Part shown: in pieces, positions 25,059-37,270 of the stretch
How positions within the stretch are numbered: position 1 is the stretch's first letter
Layout of the letters: each line of letters starts with the position of its first letter
Assembly (NCBI RefSeq): GCF_918797505.1
Contig: NC_092796.1
Coordinates: forward strand, 55,644,851 to 55,708,850
DNA length: 64,000 bases
Direction: 5' to 3'
From: Bemisia tabaci
Taxonomy: Eukaryota; Arthropoda; Insecta; Hemiptera; Aleyrodidae
Translations under genes and position numbers: made by a program
The notes under the pieces: model-generated
What the model saw: only the letters and a program-made list of their open reading frames with translations
What the model was told of the DNA's origin: nothing
Database searches by the model: none

Positions 25059-28000
25059 ATGACTGAGCTAAACACCCAAATATGTACGCCTGCTAGTACT
25101 TTGGAGTTCCTAGAAGAAATAGGTAAACTGAAAGTAAGTTTCTTTTCTTCCTACTTTAATCTCTTCAGTTTCTTCTCAGCGGAATGCTCATTCATTTTCT
25201 ATTCAAGCACTGAGGAAGTTTGCACCTACATTATTTTTCGTGACTAGCTTGAATTAAGATGATTCCATGGCAGGAGGATTACGAGCTAGAGCGACTTGCG
25301 ATATCTTAATTCCTGGATTAGCTCTGTGTTTGCAGCCAACTGTCATTCTCATTGAATTTTAAGATCATGTTTTTATTGTCAAGAGGCTAAAAAATTTGCC
25401 TACCAAATTTAATGAGCTGACACAGCGTAATACAGGCAGAGAATATTTACAGGAAAAATGCAGCATTCGATTGCCGGTTCTAATACCAGTATTGAATACA
25501 ATATTTTTCCTGTAAACTTTTGGAAATAGTTTAGTATATGGACCGGCCCTGAACATAACCTATATCTCCAGCCCCCTTACGTACATTCGGGAGAAGTGAG
25601 AGGGAATGGGGTCCTAGGTGGGGACCCACTAATTTTACAACGAAATAACCGAAAACATTAACTGTCCACTAGCTAAATTTCTAAGGCAGTTTAGAATATG
25701 GACTGTTAATGAAAAGAAAGAGGAAGGCAGAAAGTGAGAATGAGGGGTCCACATACTAAACCGCCATAGGAGTTCGGATGATGGGCCACTCACATAAACG
25801 ACGCAGTGGAACCGTGGTGAAATCAAGTTGCGATACGGGTGCTGCAGTGCCGCAGCGGGCGGGTCGCGTTTTTCAACCGGGGCTCTTGTACTAAACTACT
25901 AAAGGAGTTTAGCCAGGCTGTAAAATAGAGAATGTAATTGGTGCAGCGTCCACTTTATGAAAGGAGTTTCTCTTTCAGGCGTTGTGCCCGAAAAGTGATT
26001 ACGGGTGGCGGCCTTCAGCCGAAAAACGATTACAGCGCTCTCGAGTCGGCGCTGATTGTGAAGAAAAAAATATAAAAGATGAAAATTTGGTGGCGACATG
26101 AAAGGGATTTTCCTTTGAAAATCCTGGAAAAGTGGTTGCGGGAGGCGGCTTACAGCCGCAAAGAAAGATAACAACTCTCTCGAGTCGGTGTGGATTGTAA
26201 ATAAAAAAGAAACTTAGATAGTGAAAAATTTAGTGGCATCATGATGAAGGGGTTGGTCAGATGTGACAAAGCCGGTTCCGCGCAAAATGTGTTGAACCAG
26301 AAAGTCAGTGCATAGTCGGCACATTCTGCGGAGACAAGAGACGTAGCTCGCCCTCCCATCGGCAGGAGAGGCCACTCTGTACTACTGTAGCGACGGTCCA
26401 CATTCTAATCTGCCCAGACAGTTCAGTATGAGAGCGGTTAATCTTTTGAAACTCACGGTATTTTGGAGGGTTTTTTTTTTTTGGGATTGTCAGGCTTTTT
26501 TCAAGTGTGTCCCCACCTGGGACCCCATTCCCTCACACTTCTCCCAAATGTGAGTCAGGGGAGGGCGATAAAGGTTATTTTCGAGAACGGTCCATATACT
26601 GAACCATAGCCAAATTCTTAGAGGAGTAAATTGAGAAACTTACCTTCCAAGCGAAATTTTGCTTGTGCAGTTATAATCATTGATGATCTTTTATCTTTTA
26701 CAGCACCTGAAAAGGACTGGATGGGTGTTGAGAAAAGTCGATGACCCAGAAACTGTTTCGGGACACATGTATAGAATGGCTACCATGACATTTCTTATAG
26801 ATGATGCCAGTGAGCTAGACAAGAATAAGTAAGACTCTTTATGTTATTCATTTTTTCCTATTTATATTATTATTCTACACTTTAGAAGAAGTAAACCTCT
26901 TTCGTTTGATGTTATCATTTTAGAGCCTAGGAAAAATTAGTATTTTCTTTTGTAAGTTTTCAAAAAATCTGTGCATGCGCCATGAGTTTTAAAATAAATT
27001 ATGTGACACAGCGGTCATCCAAAAAGTCTGTTGAGATTCAATAAAACTAATTGTACTCATTTGCATTTCAGTTAAATTTCCAGTCTCAGTTTTAGTCTCC
27101 TTTAAATTGGACTGCATTTTGCAATTTGGAACTATAAATCCTGGCTCTTCTGGAAAAACACTTATGTGCATAGGGGAACTAATGGCACATATGTTGTTTT
27201 TAAACCGGGCTAGAATTTATAGTTCCTAATTGCACAATGTAGTCCAATTAAGATTCCTTATCTACCTTTTGCCTAGTGCCAAGCAAGAATGTTAGGGATA
27301 TGGGATGAATTTTAGTGTGCTCCTCTAGTCTATTGTAGCATTCTTTTCTTTTGCCACCTCTAGCCCTGCCAGCATCCCCAAATTTTAGTTTCCCCAACGA
27401 CTGCCCCTGTCCACCTTCTTTTTGAAACTGCTTAGATTCCCCTGGGAGCTGATTGCTGAAATTAAGAGACAAAGCAATAGACAAAGAAGACATATGGAGT
27501 CAGGAGCGATCCTATTGGTTGAAATTGGTGGTTCTTATAGACTGAAGGAAAACATTATGGACTAATTTTATGGTCGCTCGTCTGGTGCTGTTAGTTACCT
27601 CCTTCTATTACCTACCTCCTTTGTCCATTGCAACCACCTGTTTTTACCAGTAGGATCCCTCAATATCCTTTTTGTTTCTTTTGTCTACTGCTTTGTCTAC
27701 CCATTTCAATAATCAGCCCACAGAATTTCCAGCATCACCTCAGGAGTGTGCAATAGAAATTTCCTCTCACTTGCTTTTTACTCTGCCTCCCTTTGATTTC
27801 ATTAATTAAACGGAAAAGAACATGATACAACAGAATATGTGTACGTTTTACTTTTACAAAGGACTTAGAAAAAAATTAAGATGAAATAAAAGTGATTAAT
27901 GATGTATGTAAGCACAAGAGTTTGGCTCTGATTGTCTATGATTGATGGAATATTTTTGAATGCAAGTAATTTTTTGTCATACAGTTTGGAGAGGAAGGCA

Positions 28001-28986
28001 CAAGAGTCATTGTCTAGTGCAAGTGAGAGGAGCAGGGTCATTACTGCTTTTCTACAGCACCTTTAACAATCAAAGCTGCTTTTATAATAATCTTCACTTT
28101 TCATAGATACCTGCAATTTGTGAATAAGAACACGGTTTTGAAAAGTTTTCATCCATTGTATTTTACTGAATAATTATGTTGTTGTTTCTGTCCGATAGAT
28201 GTATGCAGATGGCATTGATTCATGACATGGCTGAATGTATTGTCGGTGACTTAACTCCCTACTGCGGTGTGTCACCAAGTGAAAAACATCAAAGAGAAGA
28301 TGATGCCATGACATTATTGTCAAAACTAGTACCTCAGCCGCAAGGCCAAAACATGCTCAACTTATTCAAGGTATGCTTATTTACTCTGTCTATTTTTGGT
28401 GGTTTAGATAGTTTATTTAGTCTCCAAGCTTCTTTGAACCTTCGAACAGAGTACTCGGAAAATTTCGTCAAACTCCTGCGAAGGTTCTGACGTCATTCAT
28501 TACTTTTTTAAAAATTCAAATGGGGACACTATGAAACTTTCACTAAGGTTCCAATAACAACAAAAAAACCAATTAAGGAGAACAATTGTAAAGATTTTTC
28601 AAAGAAATGAGACATGTAGCCAGGAGTAATTGGTTACGCTTCAAGGAGTGCCTTCAAGAATCTAAAGGGATTGAGTAATTTTTCTTCAGATTTTGTCAGT
28701 GAAGTATGACTTGTGCTTTCTTCACAAATTTGTCGACAATCACTTGTTATCAATCCGATGTATCTGTTTGTTTCAGGAATATGAAAGTCAGATCTCCAAG
28801 GAAGCGAAATTTGTAAAAGAGCTTGATAGGCTAGATATGATTCTGCAGGCGTTTGAATATGAGAAGATGCATAAATCTCCTAAAAAGTATGAAGAATTTT
28901 TTGATTCTACCCTGGACAAAATCACGCATCCTCTGCTTGTACCCATCAAGGAGGAACTACTTCTTCAGCGGTCGAAATTTCAATAA
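25059..28986 (+). CDS. HDDC2: HDDC2, HD-domain 5'-deoxynucleotidase (4 exons, 193 aa)
   Basis: Exons: 25059-25133, 26704-26828, 28199-28370, 28777-28986. They join in phase to 194 codons including TAA, close to the roughly 204 residues of human HDDC2. The family removes phosphate from deoxynucleoside 5'-monophosphates using a divalent metal. The metal-binding set of the HD superfamily is present: H46 in VSGHMYRMA, H75-D76 in the signature ALIHDMAECIVGDLTP (72-87), and D141 in EAKFVKELDRLDMILQAFEYE-like sequence. The conserved EKHQRED stretch also matches. N- and C-termini are short and there is no signal peptide, so a soluble cytosolic or mitochondrial location is expected. Intron 1 (1.57 kb) carries a large TIR element, and intron 2 two smaller ones. 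It is convergent with PDCL3. Confidence 0.93.
25529..26604. mobile_element. ~1.08-kb TIR element with internal direct duplication
   Basis: The left end GTTTAGTATATGGACC and about 100 bp beyond it (including GGGAGAAGTGAGAGGGAATG and GGGGTCC) return in inverted form at 26500-26604, ending GGTCCATATACTGAAC. Inside, two related blocks of about 115-125 bp follow one another directly (about 25980-26104 and 26125-26248). Each has a GCGGC(C/T)T-CAGCCG core and CTCTCGAGTCGG. No transposase frame is visible. It is non-autonomous and lies in HDDC2 intron 1. Target duplication not resolved; the flanks share only a short ATAG-like word. Confidence 0.75.
27105..27249. mobile_element. Hairpin MITE (~145 bp)
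   Basis: AATTGGACTGCATTTTGCAA at the left is mirrored by TTGCACAATGTAGTCCAATT at the right. The inner arms TTGGAACTATAAATCCTGG and TAGAATTTATAGTTCCTAA also pair. The loop is short and the unit is non-coding. It sits in HDDC2 intron 2, about 190 bp before the next repeat. Confidence 0.75.
27441..27722. mobile_element. MITE (~282 bp) with GACAAAGCAATAGACAAAG arms
   Basis: The left arm CTGATTGCTGAAATTAAGAG followed by ACAAAGCAATAGACAAAGAA is matched in reverse complement by TTTGTCTACTGCTTTGTCTA and CATTTCAATAATCAGCCCAC at the right. Each arm is about 70 bp with a few mismatches. It lies in HDDC2 intron 2 and is not coding. Confidence 0.7.
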
Positions 28987-29111
28987 ATTCTTGAAAGCCA
29001 AGAATTCATTGTGCGCTGAAGTGTAATCTATGCCTACTTTCAAACCCTTATCAGATCAAAGCTGTAAGATTATTTTCCTGCTTCGTATTCCTTGAACAGA
29101 TGAATCTATTA

Positions 29112-29117
29112 AATAAA
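29112..29117 (+). terminator. Candidate HDDC2 poly(A) signal (AATAAA)
   Basis: The canonical hexamer AATAAA lies 126 nt after the HDDC2 stop codon, in AT-rich sequence and in the right orientation. It is the first clear one downstream. Confidence 0.6.
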
Positions 29118-32100
29118 AGCATAGAGCATTGATACTGCTTCAATTAAGATCTTCATTGATATAGCAGTCGTAATTTTGATACTACGCTTGTTGAATTCCA
29201 CTGAGTCTATACAGCTGTACATAGTTTGAAAAGTTTCCGAGTCAATATCCATTATCACTTAAGCTTGAGACTTCTCGTTTTATAATTTAATTTCAGATGA
29301 GCTTAAATTGATTGTTAGCAAGGGCTTCATTTTGGATGGCTCAACAAAATTAAATTTCAGAAAAATTGCTGAGTAGTGTAGCAGACAATATACACACAAT
29401 GCATTTACATGTAACACAGCGCAGCTAAGAATCCAAGCCTCACAAAAAATGACATCTTTTGCTTTAACAACTTGTCAAAACCATTTTGGAAACTTTCCTA
29501 ACTAGAGCTGTCTTGCATATGTCAGTTGAAAGTAGGCACTAATGAAAACGTATATGTACATCAAATTGTAAGTTATAATAAGATCAGTAAAGATCGCTTG
29601 AATTACCAATTTTTTTTTTTTTTTTTTTAGAATTTTTTAAGATGCAATATAAGCAATCATATTTTTATGAATTTAATTTACCAAAAACATGTTGGACTCA
29701 TTCACCTTCTCATACATCCATTATAAATTTGAAACTCTGTTTAATATTTTCTAACAACTTAAGCTCAAGTTACTGCCAAATTTGTACTACGGTTAAACCT
29801 ATTTCAAACAAAATCATCAAAGACCTTAACATGGGCGTCAGTTTAGTTAAATTGAAGGGACAGGGGTGAAATAATGAAAGGAGGCAAAATTTGCTTGAAA
29901 ATGGAGTGGCAAAATTCAAGAAATCTTCAGAATACAGCAACAAAATTTACCAAAATGGGCCATCCATTAATTAAGTCACACTATGAAGGGAGAACAGGGG
30001 ATCTTAGTCTGCAAGACAGATGGTGGGAGGGAGGTTTGATATTGACTGACATCCCTCAAAAATCAATATAGAACACCAATTTTTTGCAAATTTTTTGATA
30101 GTTCCATCAGAGCAATTGAATCAGCGGAAATCAGAAATGAGACTTGTTAAGTTTTAACATCAACCGATTTAATTATTTAAATGCGTCTAAAAATAAAATA
30201 ATCGCCCTTCAGAATACTGCCATACAATATCAATTGTTTACATTAAAATGGCAGAAATGCGTGACATGATAGAGGAGAGGGGGCCTAAAATTCTGAATAT
30301 CAGTGACATAATTTGTGAACAGCCCCTTAGTGTATGCGATCAAAGTAGCGATGTTCCTGCTGTGTAAACTTGATGCCTTTAGCAATGTCATCTTAATGGA
30401 TGCCACCTTTGCCACCATTGCATAATATTTTCGAGATTCATTAATTCAAGAAGATTAGTCATTATAAATACTCAAAATGACCAACGATTTGACGAAAATG
30501 TTCAACTCAAACAGCTGAAAATTGACCCCAAGTAGCCACACACTATGTATCAGATTTTCACGGCAGAAGTTGATTGTAAGGATGTTTTATGTGAAACACT
30601 GATGTTCCTTCGTTCTAATCTTTAACTTCTAACAATTTTGAATTTTCTAATTTTTTCTATATTTCCACATCATTCTAGGGCCAACCACGCATTTAATGAA
30701 GTGTCCGGCTACTAAATGGACCACGGCCCCATTTATTTCAATTTTAAACTACAGAACTCACTATTTTAATTTTGTGAGCCGGCCTACCCGTCCTTTTGGG
30801 CAATGTCTAATTAGAAGTCTGGCATAAGTCAAAACCGAAGTAAGAATGAAAGATTTATCAGGAAAACTTTTTGTTGTTTTCACACCCGAAGAAATTTCTA
30901 CGTGAAGGTTGTCTTAAGAGTTGAAAACAGGTGAAAACTATCCAATAGTATTTCAACTGTCCTATTGTTATTTTTTGTTTTCTTTTTCTATCAAATCGAA
31001 TTAAATTTGATTTTTTTTACCTCTACTTTCAATGGTTCACTGTACCTAAGTTATTTGGATTTTATTAGTTTTAATGAAATCATTCAATTTTGTTCCTGGA
31101 ATATCTTTTAAGTAACAAAATTTTTTGTAGCCACATTTAGCTTTTAAAGCTTATCTAAGTGCATACTTTGATTCTTACAATCAAAATAAATTTTCCTTTA
31201 TTTTAATTTTTAATTTTCGACTCATTTTTAGTGGAAAAACCTGGATTAGTAAATATGTGCTGCGCACCCACAATGCGGAGCACGTCTGATGGGAAGAGTA
31301 GCCTGATGTTGAAGAGACGGGAAACATGTAAAGCTACTTTTAACACTGGACAAAGATTAGATGGTGGCGTCCTAGACATTTGAATTGGTTTTAGTGCACT
31401 GTGGACGAATCCAGGACGCCTGACAAAAAATACTTAGAAGTATAATCACTCACGTTAGCACTATGCTCCGGAAAACTCATGACAGCTTTATTCCTTACAC
31501 ACATACTTTACTGACAAAAGATTGAGATCTCAAGGCCCTGAGGCGGTTAACCACCTGTAGGTCCATTACATAGCTTACACTGAGAAGCTGGAGAAAAAAG
31601 AGAGGCAATCATGGTAGAATCATCTTATCTATATTACTTATGATAAAGTAGCGTATTTCACCAGGTGCTACAGACTAAATATTAATTGTTATTGTTACGT
31701 ATTCTGATGAGCCATGCACTAAGCGCTGCTTCAAGCCAGATGTCTCTATATAATTTAAAGTAATATCCTCACTAACAATCAGTTTCCTTGATTTCACTGA
31801 GGATAAGTGGCTTTAAAGCTGAACCCTCTTGACTACATTTTTAGCATTTGTTTCAAATGCGGTTTTAATACTAGACTTTCATTGTTACCTTTTTGAAAAA
31901 CAAATTGTTAGAGATTTTTTATTGCTTTGGGCTTTCTCCTCATTTCTTTCCGAATGACACGGGGTCAAAATTTTTCAGTAAAAAAAGACAAGTTTCGATA
32001 CATTTTCAGGGGCTCTTTACTTCCACTTTTATTGATATTGATACTCAAAGAGCAACAGCAAAGGATTGGTACAAAAATCAAAAAGAGTAGCATTAACAAG

Positions 32101-32770
32101 ATTTCAAAAACAACAGTTCAAATAAATGTTCCGAAGTACAAAACATAGGATATACTTAAAAAAGCGAACAAATTGAGTGACAGATGATGTAGAAAGTATA
32201 GTATCAACTTAACAAGGGGAATGCAAGTTTTGATTTGTCCTCCTCTATACTCAGAAAACACACTTCTCTGTAATTAGACTTACGTAATACCTTGTAAGAT
32301 GGGGCCTGCATCTAAAAAACTACCTTAAAACTAAATGCCCAGCCATTTCAAAGTAATTTGATATTTTCTTGAACTTCTGATTGAATCAAACCATCAGAAC
32401 ACCAATTTCCTTCAAGTTTCAACTTAGAAATTTAACAGGTAAAAAAAAACTGATATCCTGCTTGGTTTAATTTTTAATACTTCTAAATATTTTAATTTTT
32501 AAGGCCAGAGTAAGTGGGTGTAATCCGAATCCTTTACATCTTACAGTTCTTAATTGTCTCTCAGGTGGAAATATTACACTGATAAGTGAATTACAGAGAT
32601 AAGTAATGAATATTCTAGCAGTTCACGGCTCCATCCATGAATTGTATAATGAAAAAATAAAAATCAAGATTTGAGTTACTCACTCTATTTGGTGAAAATT
32701 TGAGATGTTACTATCCCTTGAAATCCAAGGAGAAAATCATCCAGAGGATCTGGATAGTTTACCAACAAAA
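29118..32770. other. Intergenic region between convergent HDDC2 and PDCL3
   Basis: No gene was recognised. It contains a T-run at 29611-29628 and a possible inverted-end element at 29957-30326. The remaining short frames, including overlapping ones at 31893-32148, show no family similarity. Confidence 0.55.
29957..30326. mobile_element. Possible MITE with GGGCCATCC / GTCAC ends
   Basis: The left end GGGCCATCCATTAATTAAGT followed by CACAC is partly mirrored at the right by GTGACATAATTTGTGAACAG followed by CCCC. This end type (GGGC-N-TCCATAAATTACGTCAC) is familiar from many insect DNA transposons. The match is imperfect and no target duplication is clear, so this is tentative. Confidence 0.45.
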
Positions 32771-32776
32771 TTTATT
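32771..32776 (-). terminator. Candidate PDCL3 poly(A) signal (AATAAA on minus)
   Basis: TTTATT on the plus strand reads AATAAA on the minus strand, about 30 nt past the PDCL3 stop codon (32805-32807). This gives a very short 3'UTR. An alternative further left cannot be excluded. Confidence 0.5.
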
Positions 32777-32804
32777 GCAAGAGAACTGGTTTTGAATTAG
32801 TGGT

Positions 32805-35800
32805 TTACAAAATCCAGTCATTGTTTCCATCATCATTGCCACGTAACGATGAAAAAAGATGATCTTTGACCTTAGGGCGTGGATCTTCTTTTATTTCTGA
32901 GGGAACAGCTCCTTCTTGGCCCAAAAGGTACTCAAATTCTAGAAAAAGAAATTTAGAACTAAATGTCATAACAATGCCAAGGAAACAAGTAAGAGCCGCA
33001 AAAGTCATACCAAAACTATAAGATAAGATATAAAATCAAGACACTTGAGGCAAGTAAATAATCAGCGATTGGAAATTTCTTGCATATTATATTTAACTGA
33101 TGATAATGAATGATCAAATTTACTCAGATAAATTTTTTGGACGAAGATTTGTACAATACTTAAATGAATTTCAAGTGTTGAAACCGTTAAAACTACATGC
33201 AAATGTACACCTGATCTTGAGTAAAATGAGAAACTTAGGAATGTTAAAATGGGATTCTTGATAGTTATAAAACAAATAATGCAATATTGAGGGAATCACT
33301 CTTTTATACTTAAAAGACTCACCCTCATAGGACAAATTGTTCCTAAAACTTGCAGGCCCTACAAGCTGGCTCTTCATTTCACCTTCGAAGTAGATAAACA
33401 CTGTTGGTAAGTTCTTATCAGGATAATTTGGAATACAGACAGTTGATATAGATTTTAAGAACTTGGTGGCCGGAAATTTAATGGCCAACTTTGAAAGATA
33501 GTCATTCAGTAAAGCACAAAGAGGGAGCCTGTTGAAAAGAAACAAAATATTAATACAGGAAAATAAGTAGAATGTGAACTAACCGCAAGACACAAACATA
33601 ACTCCGGTGAAAATTGGTCTTAACGACACTGAAGCAACCGGTTGATTTCGGTAGTTATACCCTATAGTTGACTAAATAGTTATAATGGCAGAGAATGTTG
33701 CGTACTGTCATTGCTGTACTGCAATATTAAGATTCGTCTGCTCTTTTGCCAGCAGGAGGGCTTTTTTTGTTATCAAAAGATGAGACATTATTTACAGACA
33801 GTAATTTGTTAATTTTAAATAGGTTTTATTTTAAAAGTTGAACTTAGAAAAAGTTGTTGAGAGAATAGGCTCACCCTTGCTTATATAGATGCAAAACAAC
33901 ATGAATTCCTTCTCCTGCTTTATTGACTTCGTTTACATAATCTTGCGCACTTATTTCCAGCACATGACCAAATTTCGATCTTTCAGCAGCTTCCTTCATT
34001 TCTGCTATTCGCTTCCTTCGATATTCTTCTAATACTCTTTCGTCCTCTTCATCTTCTAGCTCATCAAGTTCATCTAAAGTCATATCTTCCTTTTCTTTCT
34101 GATCTGCAATTCACACCACAAAGTTACGATTATTTCACTGTCAGTTCTTAGGAATGCTCTGCATGTTTTCATTCAGAGCGCTTTCATGCAAGATTCCTCT
34201 GGGTGTGATATGATGGGAAACAGTTCATGTTTCAAGTGAGCTTGTATGCAGGAGTGCAAAACTTTCAAGGGTTCTCCCAAAATAAATTTAGGTTCCCTCA
34301 TTCCAAGTTTTCGCAGAATTATGCCCGACATATAAAGTAACGTAGTCAACAATTTTGTTCCCACAAAACAGCGCACATGAATGTTTTGTTCTCCACCTTG
34401 CAAAAAAATAAACCCTCCACCTTCCTGCAGTATTCCCCTATTTCACGGTACCTTGTTACGGAAGTTTCTGCACCCCTACTTGAATAAAAAAGTTCTGGTG
34501 GAACCAAGTAAATATTTTAAAACACGGTTGGAAGAAAGAGCTTGATGCAAAAACGGCTTTTTTCGCCCCCCCTCTGGAAGTTCTTCAGACTTTGTCTATT
34601 GATTACTCATATTTGAGCGCTTCTTTTCCCAAATTTTCAGACCCCCAAAAAATTTTGGGGGGGAGCTAGGGGGGGTGGAAGTCAAAACCTGTGAACCTCG
34701 ATATCTCTTGAAGAAAGAAAGATATCGAGGTCCGGTTTGGACGAAAAATCGTCTAAAATTGCATACTTTAAGATTCTAAAGGTCGAAATCCCGATATCAC
34801 ATTTTTAAGTTAACATTGTGCTTATATCCAGTTTTTAGGTCTAGAAAATTTCTTTTAAACGAAAAATTTACAAAGATCTCAATTTTTTATTTGAACCAAA
34901 ACCAGTTTTTTAAATTGTTCGTCTTTTTCCGCATCCAACGAGTGGTCCATTAAGCTGGGGAACCAAACGGTTCCGGAGTTATGATCGATTGAAGTTTCCG
35001 CTCAACGCGCGCCGACCGATTTTCGCGCGCAAAAAAGTCGGATTTGACTGTTATTAGATCAGATTGAATGTTCAAACTGAGCAAAATGCTTTATTAGGGA
35101 CTCTTGAGGGTAGCTGAGTTCAGAAATTACCGATACTTCCAAAAAATTCTACGTTTTTAAAATTACAGCTCCGCAGCGCTATTTAGAGGCCCACTGAGCG
35201 CCGACCGGCCGCTCAGTGGTCCTGTCCGAAGCTGTCAATTTTAAAAACGAGAATTTTTTGGAAGTATCGGTAATTTCTGAACTCAGCTACCCTCAAGAGT
35301 CCCTAATAAAGCATTTTGCTCAGTTTGAACATTCAATCTGATCTAATAACAGTCAAATCCGACTTTTTTGCGCGCGAAAATCGGTCGGCGCGCGTTGAGC
35401 GGAAACTTCAATCGATCATAACTCCGGAACCGTTTGGTTCCCCAGCTTAATGGACCACTCGTTGGATGCGGAAAAAGACGAACAATTTAAAAAACTGGTT
35501 TTGGTTCAAATAAAAAATTGAGATCTTTGTAAATTTTTCGTTTAAAAGAAATTTTCTAGACCTAAAAACTGGATATAAGCACATATGTTAACTTAAAAAT
35601 GTGATATCGGGATTTCGACCTTTAGAATCTTAAAGTATGCAATTTTAGACGATTTTTCGTCCAAACCGGACCTCGATATCTTTCTTTCTTCAAGAGATAT
35701 CGAGGTTCACAGGTTTTGACTTCCACCCCCCCTAGCTCCCCCCCAAAATTTTTTGGGGGTCTGAAAATTTGGGAAAAGAAGCGCTCAAATATGAGTAATC

Positions 35801-37270
35801 AATAGACAAAGTCTGAAGAACTTCCAGAGGGGGGGCGAAAAAAGCCGTTTTTGCATCAAGCTCTTTGTCAAACATAATTTTTCCTGCAAAGATGCTTTGT
35901 TTTTTTACTTTACTAAAAAAAATATTTTCCGGTGCTCACATTTGAAAAGAGGAAAAAAAGAAATACTGAAAAAAGAGTCGCATGCATTTATAATGACGTG
36001 TCTGGACTAGGAAGCAGGCAAAAGGAAGCTTGTCTTCACTTCCCATGAAATTTCACATGTAAAATACTCTCACTATGTAACAGATCTCAAGTGACAGAAA
36101 TATTCATCCAGCATGGAGAGAGCAATGACAGAGAGAGAGTACTGCATTCCACTATTTTGGAGTGATTTTGGATAGAAACAGAAAAAATTTGTTTAGTCAC
36201 TGGATACACAAACCTTGATTCTGTAATTTTTGAACAGAACTTTCAACCATATTGACGATATCATCTTCTGAAATTTCTTTTTCTTTAGGCGGTAATATTC
36301 CCTTGCTTCTGAGAATGTCATTCCATTGCGTGTCTTCATTTGGGTCCTAAAAACATTGGAGTATAAAGTTATGAGGATAAAAGGATTTTATATTGTTCTA
36401 TATTCATCCTTCAGCGAGACTCAGGTTGAAGAGGTCAGTGCTAGGCACATTCATCCATCAAAATTATGTCTCACACATCATTTTCAGTTCTAAAGCCCAC
36501 TTCACACTATTTATCTATCAAACTTTTCATCCGACATGATTGAACAAAAAGTTGGAGGGAAAGTTGGCTCAAAAAATTTGAATAAATTACCACTGCAGTG
36601 TGATATCGTCATCAGCATGCAATTTGCAAAGATACACCTTCGGCTCATGTCGGTCAGAAGATTTCGTTCCAACTTATCGTTCAACTTTCCATCCGACTAA
36701 CACTGAAAATTGAACAAAAAGTTAAATGTGACGTCACATTGAAGTTTCCGTTCAATTTTTCATCAAATTGTCGTTTCCTCTTGTTAGCATCACACTATCC
36801 AACTTTTCATTCGACAAGTTGTATCTAAGAGTTGGATGAAAAGTTTGATAGTGTGGCTTGGGCTTCACTTGAAGACTAAAATAAATGTAAGTGCGTAAAT
36901 CGAAGTTGCACAAAGGTAGAGTTATTTTGCTCACTAGAACGCAGATTAACTTTTGAATATCTATTTGGAGTACTAATGTTACTGTAAGTGATCCTAACAT
37001 GCAGTAAACAGAGCAGGAGACTAAAAATTAGATTTCGCAGTCTGCTTGTGGTTTGAGAAGTTATGTCTCCTGTCTTTACTTCACTACTTCCGATCCACTG
37101 TCCATTCTTTGAGCCCATTAAAACATTCCAGTCCTTCCTAATAAATACTGAGAGAGTCTCTTTGTATGATAGATAGAATGATATACGAGTCAATGGTGGC
37201 ATGCATACTCAACACCAGTGGTTGGAGGAAAGAAGAGTAAATTTTCATCATTTAGAAAACAGACCTGCAT
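32805..37270 (-). CDS. PDCL3: PDCL3 / viral IAP-associated factor, phosducin-like protein (5 exons, 235 aa)
   Basis: Exons (minus): 37270-37265, 36346-36214, 34103-33875, 33528-33323, 32938-32805, in phase to 236 codons with TAA. Human PDCL3 has 239 residues. The first exon encodes only Met-Gln; the next begins [13 protein letters not shown], matching the MQDPN start of the family. The acidic helix [17 protein letters not shown], then [11 protein letters not shown], then [20 protein letters not shown] lead into a thioredoxin-like fold (about 75-200) with [17 protein letters not shown] and [20 protein letters not shown]. There is no redox CxxC pair, as expected for phosducin-like proteins. The family assists CCT-mediated folding of actin and tubulin and binds IAPs. 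The C-terminus is shorter and ends in [10 protein letters not shown]. Intron 2 carries a 1.33-kb palindrome. The donor of the tiny exon (GTCTG) is weak, so that exon is the least certain part. Confidence 0.9.
34535..35866. repeat. 1.33-kb near-perfect palindrome (long foldback element)
   Basis: The sequence from AAAGAGCTTGATGCAAAAAC at 34535 rightwards is repeated as its reverse complement ending at 35866. Each arm is about 640 bp and the symmetry centre is about 35200. I saw only a handful of differences, among them a 2-nt indel (left GTTAACATTGTGC, right arm GTTAACATATGTGC when reversed) and small changes next to the centre. The centre itself is palindromic: CACTGAGCG...CGCTCAGTG around CCGACCGG. 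The arms include polar G/C-rich tracts (CAGACCCCCAAAAAATTTTG) and the small internal palindrome AACCTCGATATCTCTT / AAAGATATCGAGGT. No coding frame. It lies in PDCL3 intron 2. No target duplication was found. Confidence 0.92.
36492..36865. mobile_element. MITE (~374 bp) with AAAGCCCA ends
   Basis: The left AAGCCCACTTCACACTAT and TATCAAACTTTTCATCCGAC are mirrored by the right GGATGAAAAGTTTGATAGTG and TGGCTTGGGCTT. The word CAACTTTTCATCCGAC and its reverse recur several times inside. It lies in PDCL3 intron 1, immediately upstream of coding exon 2. Target duplication not resolved. Confidence 0.75.

Noticed and set aside
29642..30071. Two adjacent frames (75 and 65 codons) after a T-run
   Set aside because: AT-rich, no family similarity, and the second lies in a possible MITE with GGGCCATCC ends.
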